A DNA stretch of 64,000 nucleotides from Achromobacter denitrificans NBRC 15125 (GTDB taxonomy: Bacteria > Pseudomonadota > Gammaproteobacteria > Burkholderiales > Burkholderiaceae_B), in the NCBI RefSeq assembly GCF_001571365.1, contig NZ_BCTQ01000021.1, positions 1 to 64,000 of the forward strand, in the 5' to 3' direction. A model generated the notes under the pieces. The model was not told the DNA's origin and ran no database searches. It saw only the letters and a list, made by a program, of their open reading frames with translations. A program made the translations under genes and the position numbers. Below are positions 1-8,425 of the stretch, piece after piece (position 1 is the stretch's first letter; each line of letters opens with the position of its first letter).

Positions 1-42
1 TTGTTTTTCGGCCGATGCCAGGCACCGTCTGCCTACGGCCGC

Positions 43-101
43 ATGGGTTTCGCGCGTTGGGCAGCTAGGTTCTCACCTAGGAACTGCCGCGCTCCACCCA
101 T
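43..101. repeat. Nested palindromic intergenic element
   Basis: Nested inverted repeats lie downstream of the DUF2783 gene. From outside inward they are ATGGGT (43-48) with ACCCAT (96-101), GCGC with GCGC (89-92), GGCAG (60-64) with CTGCC (84-88), and CTAGGT (65-70) with ACCTAG (75-80) around a TCTC loop. On the minus strand the ends read ATGGGTGGAGCGC and GCGAAACCCAT, a pattern I recognise from dispersed intergenic palindromes in many proteobacteria. There is no T-tract, so it is not a standard terminator. It could protect the 3' end of the minus-strand mRNA. Positions 1-42 and 102 show nothing else I can identify. Confidence 0.5.
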
Positions 102-102
102 C

Positions 103-297
103 CTACGGCGCTACCGAGGCGCGTGCCTGGCGCAGCGCTTCGCGCAGCACGTCCATGTCGCCGAGATGGTTGGCCAGCAGCAGGATCAGCGCCGCGTTGA
201 GCTCCTGGCTCTGCTCGTTGCTCAGGTCGCGGTGAGTGTCGATCAGCGCTTCGTAGAAGTCGTCGGGCGAGGCCAGGTTGGTTTCGGTAATCAGCAT
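103..297 (-). CDS. DUF2783 domain-containing protein
   Basis: This 64-residue acidic cytoplasmic protein matches the DUF2783 type, small proteins found beside FAD-dependent aromatic monooxygenases; their function is unknown. The sequence is mostly helical, with a YEALIDTHRDLS segment followed by a leucine-rich helix (AALILLLANHLGD). It starts at an ATG 19 nt downstream of the monooxygenase stop, so the two are almost certainly cotranscribed. It may help assemble or stabilise the hydroxylase, but that is inference from gene order only. Confidence 0.75.
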   Translation of the reverse strand: MLITETNLASPDDFYEALIDTHRDLSNEQSQELNAALILLLANHLGDMDVLREALRQARASVAP

Positions 298-316
298 GAT
301 GGGTTGACCTCGGAGT

Positions 317-1996
317 TCAGGCGCGGCCCGTGGCGCGGTTGATCGACGCGGCGACGGCGGCGGTGTCGAAGGCGCGCCAGCGCGCAGCGATGTGCTGGTC
401 GGGGCGGATCAGGTAGGCGGTGCCGGGCTGGGCGTCGTAGCGCTTGCCCAGGCAGCCTTCGCGGTCCGTCACGGCGGCCAGGTCCGCCGGCAGCGCCGAC
501 AGATCGCATTGCGGGCCGGCCACCAGCACCGCCTTCACGGGAATCGGCGCCATGCGCAGCGCCTGCAGCGCGAGCAGCGTGTCGCGGGCGGGCGGCGCAT
601 CGCCGCAGAACAGCGCCAGCACGAATTCGCCGTCCAGCTGCGACAGCCACCAGTCGGGCGCGCCGCGCGTTTCCACCGGCGCGTCCAGCGCGACGGCGCC
701 GGGCACCATGCGGCCCGTGAAGGCGTCCGCGTCGGGCGTATTCAGCGGCGAGCCGGCATAGGTGGATGGCAGCGACAGACGGCCGCTGTTGACCAGCGAG
801 CGCGCGAAGGGGTGGGTCTTGGCGAGATTCAGCACCGCGTTGCGGAAGCTGCGGCTGATGTCGCTCTTGGGCGTGATGAAGTCGGTGGCGCGCGAGGAAT
901 TCAGGATGTTCTCGTCCGCCGCGTACTCGCGTTCGGTACCGTAGCTGTCGATCAGCGTTTCCGGCGCCTGGCCGGCCAGCACCAGCTTGAGTTTCCACGC
1001 CAGGTTCTCGGCATCCTGCACGCCGCTGTTGGCGCCGCGCGCGCCGAACGGCGAGACGCGGTGGGCGGAGTCGCCGGCGAACACGACGCGGCCATGGCGG
1101 AACTTGTCCATGCGTTCGCACGCAAAGGTATAGACGCTGACCCATTCCAGCTCGAAGCGCGCGTCGGGGCCGAGCAGCGCGCGGATGCGCGGCAGCACGT
1201 TCTCGGGCTTGACGGCTTCGACCGGGTCGGCGTTCCAGCCCAGCTGGAAGTCGATGCGCCAGACGTTGTCGGGCTGGCGATGCAGCAACACGGACTGGTT
1301 GGGATGGAAGGGCGGATCGAACCAGAACCAGCGCTCGGTCGGGAAGTCGGCCTGCATCTTGACGTCGGCGATGAGGAAGCGGTCGCGGAAGATGCGGCCG
1401 TGGCTTTCCTGGCCGATCAGCTTGCGCACCGGCGAACGGGCGCCGTCGCAGGCGATCAGCCAGTCCGCGTGCAGCGGATACGAGCCGTCGGGCGTCTCCA
1501 CGCTCAGCGTCACGCCGTCGTCCGCCTGGGTCACGGCGACGACCTTGTTCTTCCAGCGCAGATCGATATTGGGTTCCTGGCGCGCCTGCTCGTACAGATA
1601 GCCTTCGGCGTAGTACTGCTGCAGGTTGATGAAGGCCGGGCGGCGATGGCCGGGTTCGGGCAGCAGGTCGAAGCGCCACACTTCCTGTTCGCGGAAGAAG
1701 ACCTTGCCCACGTTCCACGACACGCCCTTGTCGATCATGCGCTGGCCGACGCCGAGGCGGTCCCAGATTTCCAGCGTGCGCTTGGAAAAACAGATGGCGC
1801 GCGAGCCGGTGGACAGGCGGAAGTCGTCGTCCAGGACCACCACGCGCACGCCCTGGCGGGCGAGGTCCAGCGCGGTGCTCAGCCCGACCGGGCCGGCTCC
1901 CACGACCACGACCGGGTGCCGCGCGAGCGCGCTGGCGGCCTGGTCGGCGTGTTTTTCATAGGCGAATTCCATCGCCTGAAAGTCGATGTCTCCCAC
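317..1996 (-). CDS. FAD-dependent aromatic monooxygenase, MhpA/PheA-type
   Basis: A 559-residue class A flavoprotein monooxygenase. It should hydroxylate a phenolic substrate with NAD(P)H and O2. The N-terminal Rossmann FAD site is VVVGAGPVGLSTALDLARQG near residue 30, and the second FAD motif is AGDSAHRVSPFGARGAN near residue 305. A C-terminal thioredoxin-like region (about residues 420-550) is as in 3-(3-hydroxyphenyl)propionate and phenol hydroxylases. The start is a GTG with AGGAG six bases upstream. It sits in an operon with the MBL-fold gene upstream and DUF2783 downstream. The exact substrate cannot be read from sequence; a ring-cleavage dioxygenase is not in the window. Confidence 0.85.
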   Translation of the reverse strand: MGDIDFQAMEFAYEKHADQAASALARHPVVVVGAGPVGLSTALDLARQGVRVVVLDDDFRLSTGSRAICFSKRTLEIWDRLGVGQRMIDKGVSWNVGKVFFREQEVWRFDLLPEPGHRRPAFINLQQYYAEGYLYEQARQEPNIDLRWKNKVVAVTQADDGVTLSVETPDGSYPLHADWLIACDGARSPVRKLIGQESHGRIFRDRFLIADVKMQADFPTERWFWFDPPFHPNQSVLLHRQPDNVWRIDFQLGWNADPVEAVKPENVLPRIRALLGPDARFELEWVSVYTFACERMDKFRHGRVVFAGDSAHRVSPFGARGANSGVQDAENLAWKLKLVLAGQAPETLIDSYGTEREYAADENILNSSRATDFITPKSDISRSFRNAVLNLAKTHPFARSLVNSGRLSLPSTYAGSPLNTPDADAFTGRMVPGAVALDAPVETRGAPDWWLSQLDGEFVLALFCGDAPPARDTLLALQALRMAPIPVKAVLVAGPQCDLSALPADLAAVTDREGCLGKRYDAQPGTAYLIRPDQHIAARWRAFDTAAVAASINRATGRA

Positions 1997-2113
1997 GATC
2001 GTCTCCTGTGTGGGTCATATTGTTTTTATGCGCCGATGCCGCGCGCCGCCTTGCGGCGCGCGATTCCGGTCCCTGCTCGGCGGGGCGGGGCCGCTGGCCG
2101 CGGCCCCCTGGGA

Positions 2114-3067
2114 TCAGCCTTCCAGCTGCGCCCACATCTCCAGGTCGCGCTTGTCCGTCCAGATGCGCGGATCGGTGTAGCCGGTGGCCTCGTCGTAGGC
2201 GCGCGACACGTCGAACGGCATGCAGTGGTCGAAGATCACCCAGTCGCTGTAGCGCGGCTTCATGAAGTCGTAGACCTCGCGGTAGATGGTCTTCAGGTCC
2301 TTGCCTTCGGCCACGCCGCGGTTCACGGCGCCGTACAGGTCGGTCAGGAAGGCGCGAGTGCCGGCCAGGCCCTGGCGGACTTCGGTTGCGTTCTTCAGCG
2401 CCGGACCGCGGCCGGGAACCATTTTTTCGGCTTCGAAGCCCGACAGCGCGTCCAGCGTCGTGGGCCAGTCGCGGAAATAGGCATCGCCGCAGTAGGGGGT
2501 GGACTGGTATTCGACCAGGTCGCCGGCGAACAGGATCTTCTGTTCGGGCAGCCAGGCGATGGTGTCGCCCTTGGTGTGGCCGCGGCCCACCTGCAGCAGC
2601 TTGACTTCCAGGTTGCCCAGGTTGACGGTCATTTCGCCCTTGAACGTCATCGTCGGCCAGACCAGGCCGGGCGGAATCGATTCGGCGTTGCGGAACAGGC
2701 GCGGGAAGCGGCCGATTTCGCTGGCCTTGTCCTGCTCGCCGCGCTCGACGATCAGGTCGTAGGTGTCGCGGCTGGCCAGGATTTCCTGGGCGTTGTAGGC
2801 GGACGCGCCGAACACGCGCACGGCGTGGTAGTGCGACAGCAGGATGTACTTGATGGGCTTGTCGGTGACTTCGCGGATGCGGCGGATCACGTCCTGCGCC
2901 ATGACGGGAGTGGCCTGGGTGTCGATCACCATGACGGCCTCGTCGCCGATGATCACGCCCGTGTTGGGGTCGCCTTCGGCCGTGTAGGCATAGGCGTTGT
3001 CGGACAGTTTTTCGAACGAGACGACCTTGTCTTCCAGGTCGGCGTGCGAGGCGAATTGCTTGCTCAT
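2114..3067 (-). CDS. MBL-fold metallo-hydrolase with altered zinc motif
   Basis: A 317-residue metallo-beta-lactamase-fold protein, first gene of the hydroxylase operon. The usual HxHxDH motif reads HYHAVR, so two histidines remain while the aspartate and third histidine of the motif are missing. A later GRGHTKGD histidine and an AGDLVEY aspartate are kept. One metal site may therefore be intact and the second lost. The start at 3067 was chosen over an in-frame ATG 27 nt upstream because GGAAGGAG lies five bases before it. It may act on a product of the hydroxylase, for example as a lactone or ester hydrolase; this is unproven. Confidence 0.75.
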   Translation of the reverse strand: MSKQFASHADLEDKVVSFEKLSDNAYAYTAEGDPNTGVIIGDEAVMVIDTQATPVMAQDVIRRIREVTDKPIKYILLSHYHAVRVFGASAYNAQEILASRDTYDLIVERGEQDKASEIGRFPRLFRNAESIPPGLVWPTMTFKGEMTVNLGNLEVKLLQVGRGHTKGDTIAWLPEQKILFAGDLVEYQSTPYCGDAYFRDWPTTLDALSGFEAEKMVPGRGPALKNATEVRQGLAGTRAFLTDLYGAVNRGVAEGKDLKTIYREVYDFMKPRYSDWVIFDHCMPFDVSRAYDEATGYTDPRIWTDKRDLEMWAQLEG

Positions 3068-3205
3068 GGAGGCTCCTTCCACTTTTATAGGCATAGGGGT
3101 GTGGAAGGAATATAGCGCGGCGTTAGTATTTGTGCAATACGTTTGCTATAAACAAATGTCCTTGTTTTTACAGGGATTTCCCGCGGATTTTGGGGCTTCC
3201 CGGAC

Positions 3206-4033
3206 TCAGTTACGTTGGCATTTCGGGCAGTAGTAAGTGGCGCGCTGACCCTGCACGAAGCGCCGGATCGGGGTGGCGCAGACGCGGCAGGGCAGGCCTT
3301 CCCGTTCGTAGACCGCCGCGTGGATCTCGAAGTAGGCCCCGGGCTCGCCGGTCGCTCCGACATAGTCGCGCAGGGTGCTGCCGCCCGAGGTCAGGGCGTC
3401 GGCCAGGGTGGCGCGCACCATGTCGGCCAGCCGGTCGCAGCGGGCTGGCGACAGCTTGTTGGCCGGGGTCTTGGGGTTGATGCGGGCCCGGAACAGGCTT
3501 TCCGATGCGTAGATATTGCCCACGCCCACCACCGCCATGCCCGCCAGCAGCACCTGCTTGACGGCGGCGCCGTGGTTCTTGAAGTGCCGGTGGAGCCAGG
3601 CGCCGTCGAACCGCGGGTCGAAGGGTTCGATGCCCAGCTTGGCCAGCAGGGGGTGGTCTTCGATGGGGCCCTCGGACGCCGGATGCCACAGCACCGCGCC
3701 GAAGCGCCGCGGGTCGTGCAGGCGGAGCACGGCCTGGTCGAAGATCCATTCGACGTGGTCGTGCTTGCGCAGGAATTCGCCCGGGGCGACGCTGCGCAGG
3801 GACCCGGACATGCCCAGGTGGACGATCTGGGTGCCGTGCTCGAAGCGCAGCAGCAGATACTTGCCGCGGCGGGCGCACTCAAGCACGGCGCGGCCGCGCA
3901 CCAGCGCCGGCAGATCCGGCGGGATGGGCCAGCGCATGCGGGATTCATGGACGACCAGGCGCGTCAGCGTCCGGCCGGTGATGACGGCGTCGATTCCCCG
4001 ACGCGTGGTTTCGACTTCAGGCAGTTCCGGCAT
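3206..4033 (-). CDS. mutM: Formamidopyrimidine-DNA glycosylase (Fpg)
   Basis: A 275-residue bifunctional glycosylase/AP lyase that removes 8-oxoguanine and formamidopyrimidines from DNA. It begins MPELPEVETTRRG, so after Met removal the catalytic Pro and the following Glu are in place. The conserved Lys (MRWPIP loop region) and the helix-two-turn-helix (VGNIYASESLF) are visible. The C-terminal zinc finger is CRVC with CPKC. An in-frame ATG 90 nt upstream is ignored because Fpg needs the proline at the N-terminus. It is divergent from the TPR gene across an 82-nt gap. Confidence 0.97.
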   Translation of the reverse strand: MPELPEVETTRRGIDAVITGRTLTRLVVHESRMRWPIPPDLPALVRGRAVLECARRGKYLLLRFEHGTQIVHLGMSGSLRSVAPGEFLRKHDHVEWIFDQAVLRLHDPRRFGAVLWHPASEGPIEDHPLLAKLGIEPFDPRFDGAWLHRHFKNHGAAVKQVLLAGMAVVGVGNIYASESLFRARINPKTPANKLSPARCDRLADMVRATLADALTSGGSTLRDYVGATGEPGAYFEIHAAVYEREGLPCRVCATPIRRFVQGQRATYYCPKCQRN

Positions 4034-4115
4034 GAGCCAGTGTAAGATCATCAATTGCGTGTACGAAGATTGTGCCATCAACCGGACGGGCCGCGTGAAG
4101 TCGTCTTTCAAACCA

Positions 4116-5918
4116 ATGAACATCGGGATTGCCGCGCTGGCGCTTGCGCTGGCAGCAATACTGACCCCGCCGGCGCAGGCCGCCGACAGCCGGACCCGCG
4201 ATGCGACCGGGCCCCGGATGGCGCCCCAGAGTCGTCAGCCTGAAACCGAGGTGATCCGCCTGCGTCCGGGGCAACTGCCCTACGTGTCGCTGACCGCCGA
4301 TATCTTTTACCGCGTGCTGGCCTCTGAAATCGCCGCGCAGCGCGGCATGTACGGCTCGGCGGCCACCACCATGCTGGGCCTGGCCCGGGATACCAGCGAT
4401 CCCCGCCTGGCCCGCCGCGCCCTGGAATTCCAGCTGGCCGGCGGCAACCTGCCCGGCGCGCTGGAGGCTGCCCGCGTCTGGGCGCGCCTGTCGCCCAACG
4501 ATATCGAGGCCAGCTCTACCGAATTGGCGCTGGCCGCGGCCAACGGCCAGACCAAGGGCCTCGCCCAGGCGCTGCGCAACCGCATCGACGCCTCCCGCGA
4601 CAAGCCGGCCGCCATCGGCCAGGCCCTGGCCGTGCTGAGCCGCCTGAACGACCGCCGCCTGGCCCTGCGCATCCTCGACGAATCCCTCAGCGACAGCGTG
4701 CGCAAGCTGCCCGCCGCGCACCTGGCGCTGGCCGACGTGGCCTCCGCCGCCGGCGACTACGAGCGCGCCGCGCAGGAGTCGCGCGCGGCCCTGGCGGCCG
4801 ACCCCCGCTCCGAACCCGCCGCCCAGCGCGTGCTGGAATACGGCTCCAAGGTGGATCCGCAGCGCGCGCAGGCCGAGGCCCGCGCCTACATCGCCCGCAA
4901 TCCCAACGCCCGCAAGGTGCGCCTGATGCTGGCCGGCCAGCTGGCCGACAGCGGCGACTACAACGGCGCCCTGGCCGAACTGCAGGCCATGGCGCGCCGT
5001 TCGCCGGAAGACTTCGACCTCCTGTTCATGCAGGCGCAACTGGCCTACAAGGCCGGGCAGCTGCCGCAGGCCAAGTCGCTGCTGCAGCAGTACCTGGACG
5101 TGCAGAACCAGCGCCAGCGCGCCACCGTGCCGGGCGCGACCGACGCCGGCGCCGCGGCGGCCGACGCCCACGTGCTGCTGGCCCGCATCGCCGAAGACCA
5201 GGGGCACTACGACGAAGCCATCGCCGAACTGGGCCGCATCGACGACCCGACCCTGCGCTACTCCGTGCGCATGCGCCAGGCCGTCTTGCGCGCCAAGGGC
5301 GGCCACATCGACAGCGCGCTGTCCCTGATCGATGCCGCCGGCCCCCAGGACGACGAGGAACGCACGCTGGGCGTGCTGACCAAGGCCCAGATCCTGCGCG
5401 ACGCCGATCGCGTGCCGCAGGCCATCTCGGTGCTGGAAGCGGCCGACCAGGCCATGCCCGACACGGTCGAGATCAAGTACGAGCTGGCCATGCTCTACGA
5501 GCGCCAGGACCGTCTCGCGGACCTGGAGCGCATGCTGCGCCAGGTCATCGCGCTGGACCCGGACCACGCGCACGCCTACAACGCGCTCGGCTACACGCTG
5601 GCCGACCACAACCAGCGCCTGCCCGAGGCCCTGGACCTGATCACGCAGGCGCTGGAACTGGCGCCCAACGATCCCTTCATCCTGGACAGCATGGGCTGGG
5701 TCAAGTACCGGATGGGCGACTCCACCGCCGCCGCCGACTACCTGCGCCGCGCCTACAGCGTGCGTCCGGAGGCCGACATCGCGGCCCACCTGGCCGAAGT
5801 CCTCTGGAGCCAGGGCAAGCGCGACCAGGCCGTCGAACTGCTGCGCGCCGCGCTGCTGAAGGATCCCAAGAACAAGACCGTCCAGGACGTGATCAAGCGC
5901 CTGGGGGTCAGCCTGTGA
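4116..5918 (+). CDS. Exported tetratricopeptide-repeat protein
   Basis: A 600-residue protein with a cleavable signal peptide (MNIGIAALALALAAILTPPAQA) and TPR-type helical repeats over the rest. The clearest repeats are at about residues 480-590 (AYNALGYTLADHNQRLPEALDLI and those after it). It is the usual neighbour of lolB in this lineage and overlaps lolB by GTGA, so it is translationally coupled. It is probably a periplasmic scaffold, possibly helping outer-membrane assembly; the exact role is unknown. The frame is open further upstream, but the signal peptide fixes the ATG at 4116. Confidence 0.88.
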   Translation: MNIGIAALALALAAILTPPAQAADSRTRDATGPRMAPQSRQPETEVIRLRPGQLPYVSLTADIFYRVLASEIAAQRGMYGSAATTMLGLARDTSDPRLARRALEFQLAGGNLPGALEAARVWARLSPNDIEASSTELALAAANGQTKGLAQALRNRIDASRDKPAAIGQALAVLSRLNDRRLALRILDESLSDSVRKLPAAHLALADVASAAGDYERAAQESRAALAADPRSEPAAQRVLEYGSKVDPQRAQAEARAYIARNPNARKVRLMLAGQLADSGDYNGALAELQAMARRSPEDFDLLFMQAQLAYKAGQLPQAKSLLQQYLDVQNQRQRATVPGATDAGAAAADAHVLLARIAEDQGHYDEAIAELGRIDDPTLRYSVRMRQAVLRAKGGHIDSALSLIDAAGPQDDEERTLGVLTKAQILRDADRVPQAISVLEAADQAMPDTVEIKYELAMLYERQDRLADLERMLRQVIALDPDHAHAYNALGYTLADHNQRLPEALDLITQALELAPNDPFILDSMGWVKYRMGDSTAAADYLRRAYSVRPEADIAAHLAEVLWSQGKRDQAVELLRAALLKDPKNKTVQDVIKRLGVSL

Positions 5919-6514
5919 CGGCGCGCATCCCGCGCCTGCGCGATGCCGCGATGCTGTTGCGATGGACGCTGATGGCGATGCTGGCCGCCGTGCTGGCCGC
6001 CTGCACCACACCCAAGCCGATCGAGGGCGCCAGCGCCGACGCCTTTTCCCGCATCGGCCGCTTCGCGCTGACCGTCAACGAGGAAAGCGGCAAGCAGAAT
6101 GCCGTGCAGGGCGGCTTTTCCTGGTCGGACGACGGCCGCCGCTACGTGCTGGACCTGACCAACCCGCTGGGATCGACCGAAGCCCGCGTGGAAGGCCGGC
6201 CGGGCGCCGCCAGCCTCACCAAGTCCGACGGCACGCGCCTCGTGGCCGACAACCCCGATGCGCTGGCCGAAGAGGCCCTGGGCAGCAGCGTGCCCGTGTC
6301 CGGGCTGCGCGACTGGCTGCGCGGCAAGCTGGCCGCCCAACCGGAAGCCGTCGAGGTCGCGCGCGACGAGCTGGGCCGCCCCACGGCATTCGAGCAGGGC
6401 GGCTGGCGCGCGCGGCTGTCGCGCTACGACGCGCTGGGGCCGCAATTGCTGGTCCTGGAACGCCTGGAGCCGGGCCGCCGCATCCTGCTGCGGCTGGTGG
6501 TCAACCAACCCTGA
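5915..6514 (+). CDS. lolB: Outer-membrane lipoprotein LolB
   Basis: A 199-residue lipoprotein that receives lipoproteins from LolA and inserts them in the outer membrane. The lipobox LAAC puts the lipidated Cys at residue 30 if the GTG at 5915 is used, or residue 18 from the ATG at 5951. The GTG overlaps the TPR stop codon (GTGA). The LolB core is visible as IGRFALTVN followed by GGFSWSDDGRRYVLDLTNPLG. Length fits LolB. In many relatives ispE follows directly; here a chemotaxis receptor gene intervenes. Confidence 0.93.
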   Translation: MTARIPRLRDAAMLLRWTLMAMLAAVLAACTTPKPIEGASADAFSRIGRFALTVNEESGKQNAVQGGFSWSDDGRRYVLDLTNPLGSTEARVEGRPGAASLTKSDGTRLVADNPDALAEEALGSSVPVSGLRDWLRGKLAAQPEAVEVARDELGRPTAFEQGGWRARLSRYDALGPQLLVLERLEPGRRILLRLVVNQP

Positions 6515-6738
6515 GCCTGGCTTGCCGCCAAAGAGGCAGGGTTGCCTGATACGGGTTAACCCTTATCATGTCGCGCGGATTTCAATCGAAGAAACAGACG
6601 CCGCAAATCCGTCTGCGTTACGAATTGAAATATATTGTCTTGATTGAATAATTCTCCCTGGCGCCCCGGCCGTGGTTCGTGCCGCGGGTCGCAATGCGGC
6701 GCCGACGCCAGTCGCCGCCGCTTTTACGGAGAATGGCT

Positions 6739-8337
6739 ATGTTCAGGAACACACGCATCGCGACGATGCTTTTGGGAATCATCGCGGTATTTTTCACTTT
6801 CCAGTTGCTGGTGGGCGGCATGGGCTTCGCGGCCTTGTGGCAAACCAACCAGGACGTCGCGCAGCTCTATCGCCTTTCCTCGCAGCAGGTCAACGCGGTG
6901 AACTCCGCCGCGCTGTCGCTGGTGGCGGCGCGCACCGACCTGAGCCGCTACGCCACCCGCGTCGCGCAGGGCAATGCCAGCGACGCGACGTCGCTGCAGC
7001 ATGCGCGCCAGCGCATCGTGTCGGCCGATCGCGCCTTCCAGGGTTTCTCAGGCGGCTTGTCGGCCGAGGAAACGGCCGAGTCGGCCAGCCTGATCGACGC
7101 CTACGGCAAATTCAGCGCCAATCTGCAGAACGTGGGCCGCGTGCTTGAGGCCGGCGATATGGAAGCCTATTTCAAGCAGGGCACCCAGCAGGTGCAGGAA
7201 CGGCTCATGACCGAGCGCGACGCCTTCATCCTGCGCGCCGAGGGCACGGGGCAACGCGTCATGGACGAGATCTCCGTCTTCCACGCCCTGTTCACGTCCT
7301 TGCTGGCCGGGATCCTGGCGCTGGGCCTGCTCATGGCCGTGGGCGCGCACGTGCTGATCCGCCGCATCATCCTGCGTCCGCTGCTGGAGGCCGGCGAGAT
7401 CTTCCGCCGCATCGCCGAAGGCGACCTGACGCGCCGCGTGGCGGACCGCGGCAGGAACGAGATCGGCGTGCTGCTGGCCGCGCTCAAGAGCATGCAGGAC
7501 AGCCTGGTGCGCACCGTGTCGGCCGTGCGCCGCGGGGTCGACGAAATCAACGTGGGCGCGCACGAGATTTCGTCCGGCAACGCCGATCTTTCCAGCCGCA
7601 CGGAAGAGCAGGCCGCGACCCTCGAAGAAACCGCCGCCAGCATGGAAGAACTGGCCACGACGGTCAGGCAGAACGCGGATACCGCGCTTGAGGCGAACCG
7701 CATGGTGGCGGCCTCGGCGGCCGTGGCGCGGCGCGGCGGGGAAGCCGTGTCCAGCGTGGTGGAAACCATGCGCGCCATCTCCGGCAGCTCGTCGCGCATC
7801 GCGGACATCGTCGGCGTGATCGACGGCATCGCATTCCAGACCAACATCCTGGCGCTCAATGCGGCGGTGGAAGCGGCGCGCGCCGGCGAGCAGGGCAAGG
7901 GCTTCGCGGTGGTGGCGAGCGAAGTGCGGACGCTGGCGCAGCGCAGCGCCGCCGCCGCCAAGGAAATCAAGCAGCTCATCGAGGATTCCGCGCAGAAGGT
8001 CGACATGGGCTCCGAGCAGGTGGAGAACGCCGGCGCCACGATGCGCGAAATCGTCGAGTCCGTGCAGCGCGTGACCGGCCTGATGGGCGAGATCTCCGTC
8101 GCCTCCGAGGAACAGGCCACCGGCATCGATCAGGTCAATCGCGCGGTATCGCAAATGGACGGCGTGACGCAGCAGAACGCCGCCCTGGTGGAACAGGCCG
8201 CGGCGGCGGCCGGCGCGCTGGAAGAGCAGGCGCGCCAGCTCGCCGGCGCGGTGGCGGTCTTCAAGCTGCCCGAGGGGCGGGTGATCGACGCGCCGGCGCC
8301 CAGGCTGGCGCCGGGCGCGGCGCCTCGCCTGGCGTGA
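6739..8337 (+). CDS. Methyl-accepting chemotaxis protein
   Basis: A 532-residue chemoreceptor. One TM helix lies near residues 8-30, then a periplasmic four-helix-bundle-like ligand domain (about 31-185), a second TM helix (about 187-210), HAMP (about 211-265) and the cytoplasmic signalling domain. The hairpin tip FQTNILALNAAVEAARAGE is near residue 370. No C-terminal pentapeptide for CheR docking is present; the tail is Pro/Ala-rich. The start at 6739 is chosen because GGAG lies seven bases upstream; an ATG at 6733 is too close to it. The ligand is unknown. It is an insertion into a conserved housekeeping order. Confidence 0.93.
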   Translation: MFRNTRIATMLLGIIAVFFTFQLLVGGMGFAALWQTNQDVAQLYRLSSQQVNAVNSAALSLVAARTDLSRYATRVAQGNASDATSLQHARQRIVSADRAFQGFSGGLSAEETAESASLIDAYGKFSANLQNVGRVLEAGDMEAYFKQGTQQVQERLMTERDAFILRAEGTGQRVMDEISVFHALFTSLLAGILALGLLMAVGAHVLIRRIILRPLLEAGEIFRRIAEGDLTRRVADRGRNEIGVLLAALKSMQDSLVRTVSAVRRGVDEINVGAHEISSGNADLSSRTEEQAATLEETAASMEELATTVRQNADTALEANRMVAASAAVARRGGEAVSSVVETMRAISGSSSRIADIVGVIDGIAFQTNILALNAAVEAARAGEQGKGFAVVASEVRTLAQRSAAAAKEIKQLIEDSAQKVDMGSEQVENAGATMREIVESVQRVTGLMGEISVASEEQATGIDQVNRAVSQMDGVTQQNAALVEQAAAAAGALEEQARQLAGAVAVFKLPEGRVIDAPAPRLAPGAAPRLA

Positions 8338-8425
8338 GCCGCGGCTGCCGCGCGGCCTTCCGGGCGGCGCGGCGGCCGGCGCGGTCTGGCTAGAATGTGA
8401 TCTTCCCTCGCCCCGGTTGTCTTTC

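Noticed and set aside
392-3115. A 907-codon open frame on the plus strand
   Set aside because: It lies antisense to the monooxygenase and MBL genes, has shadow-like composition rich in Gly, Arg, Val and Gln, and resembles no protein.
4017-6011. Long open frame antisense to the TPR and lolB genes
   Set aside because: High third-position GC keeps the antisense frame open; there is no start signal and no family.
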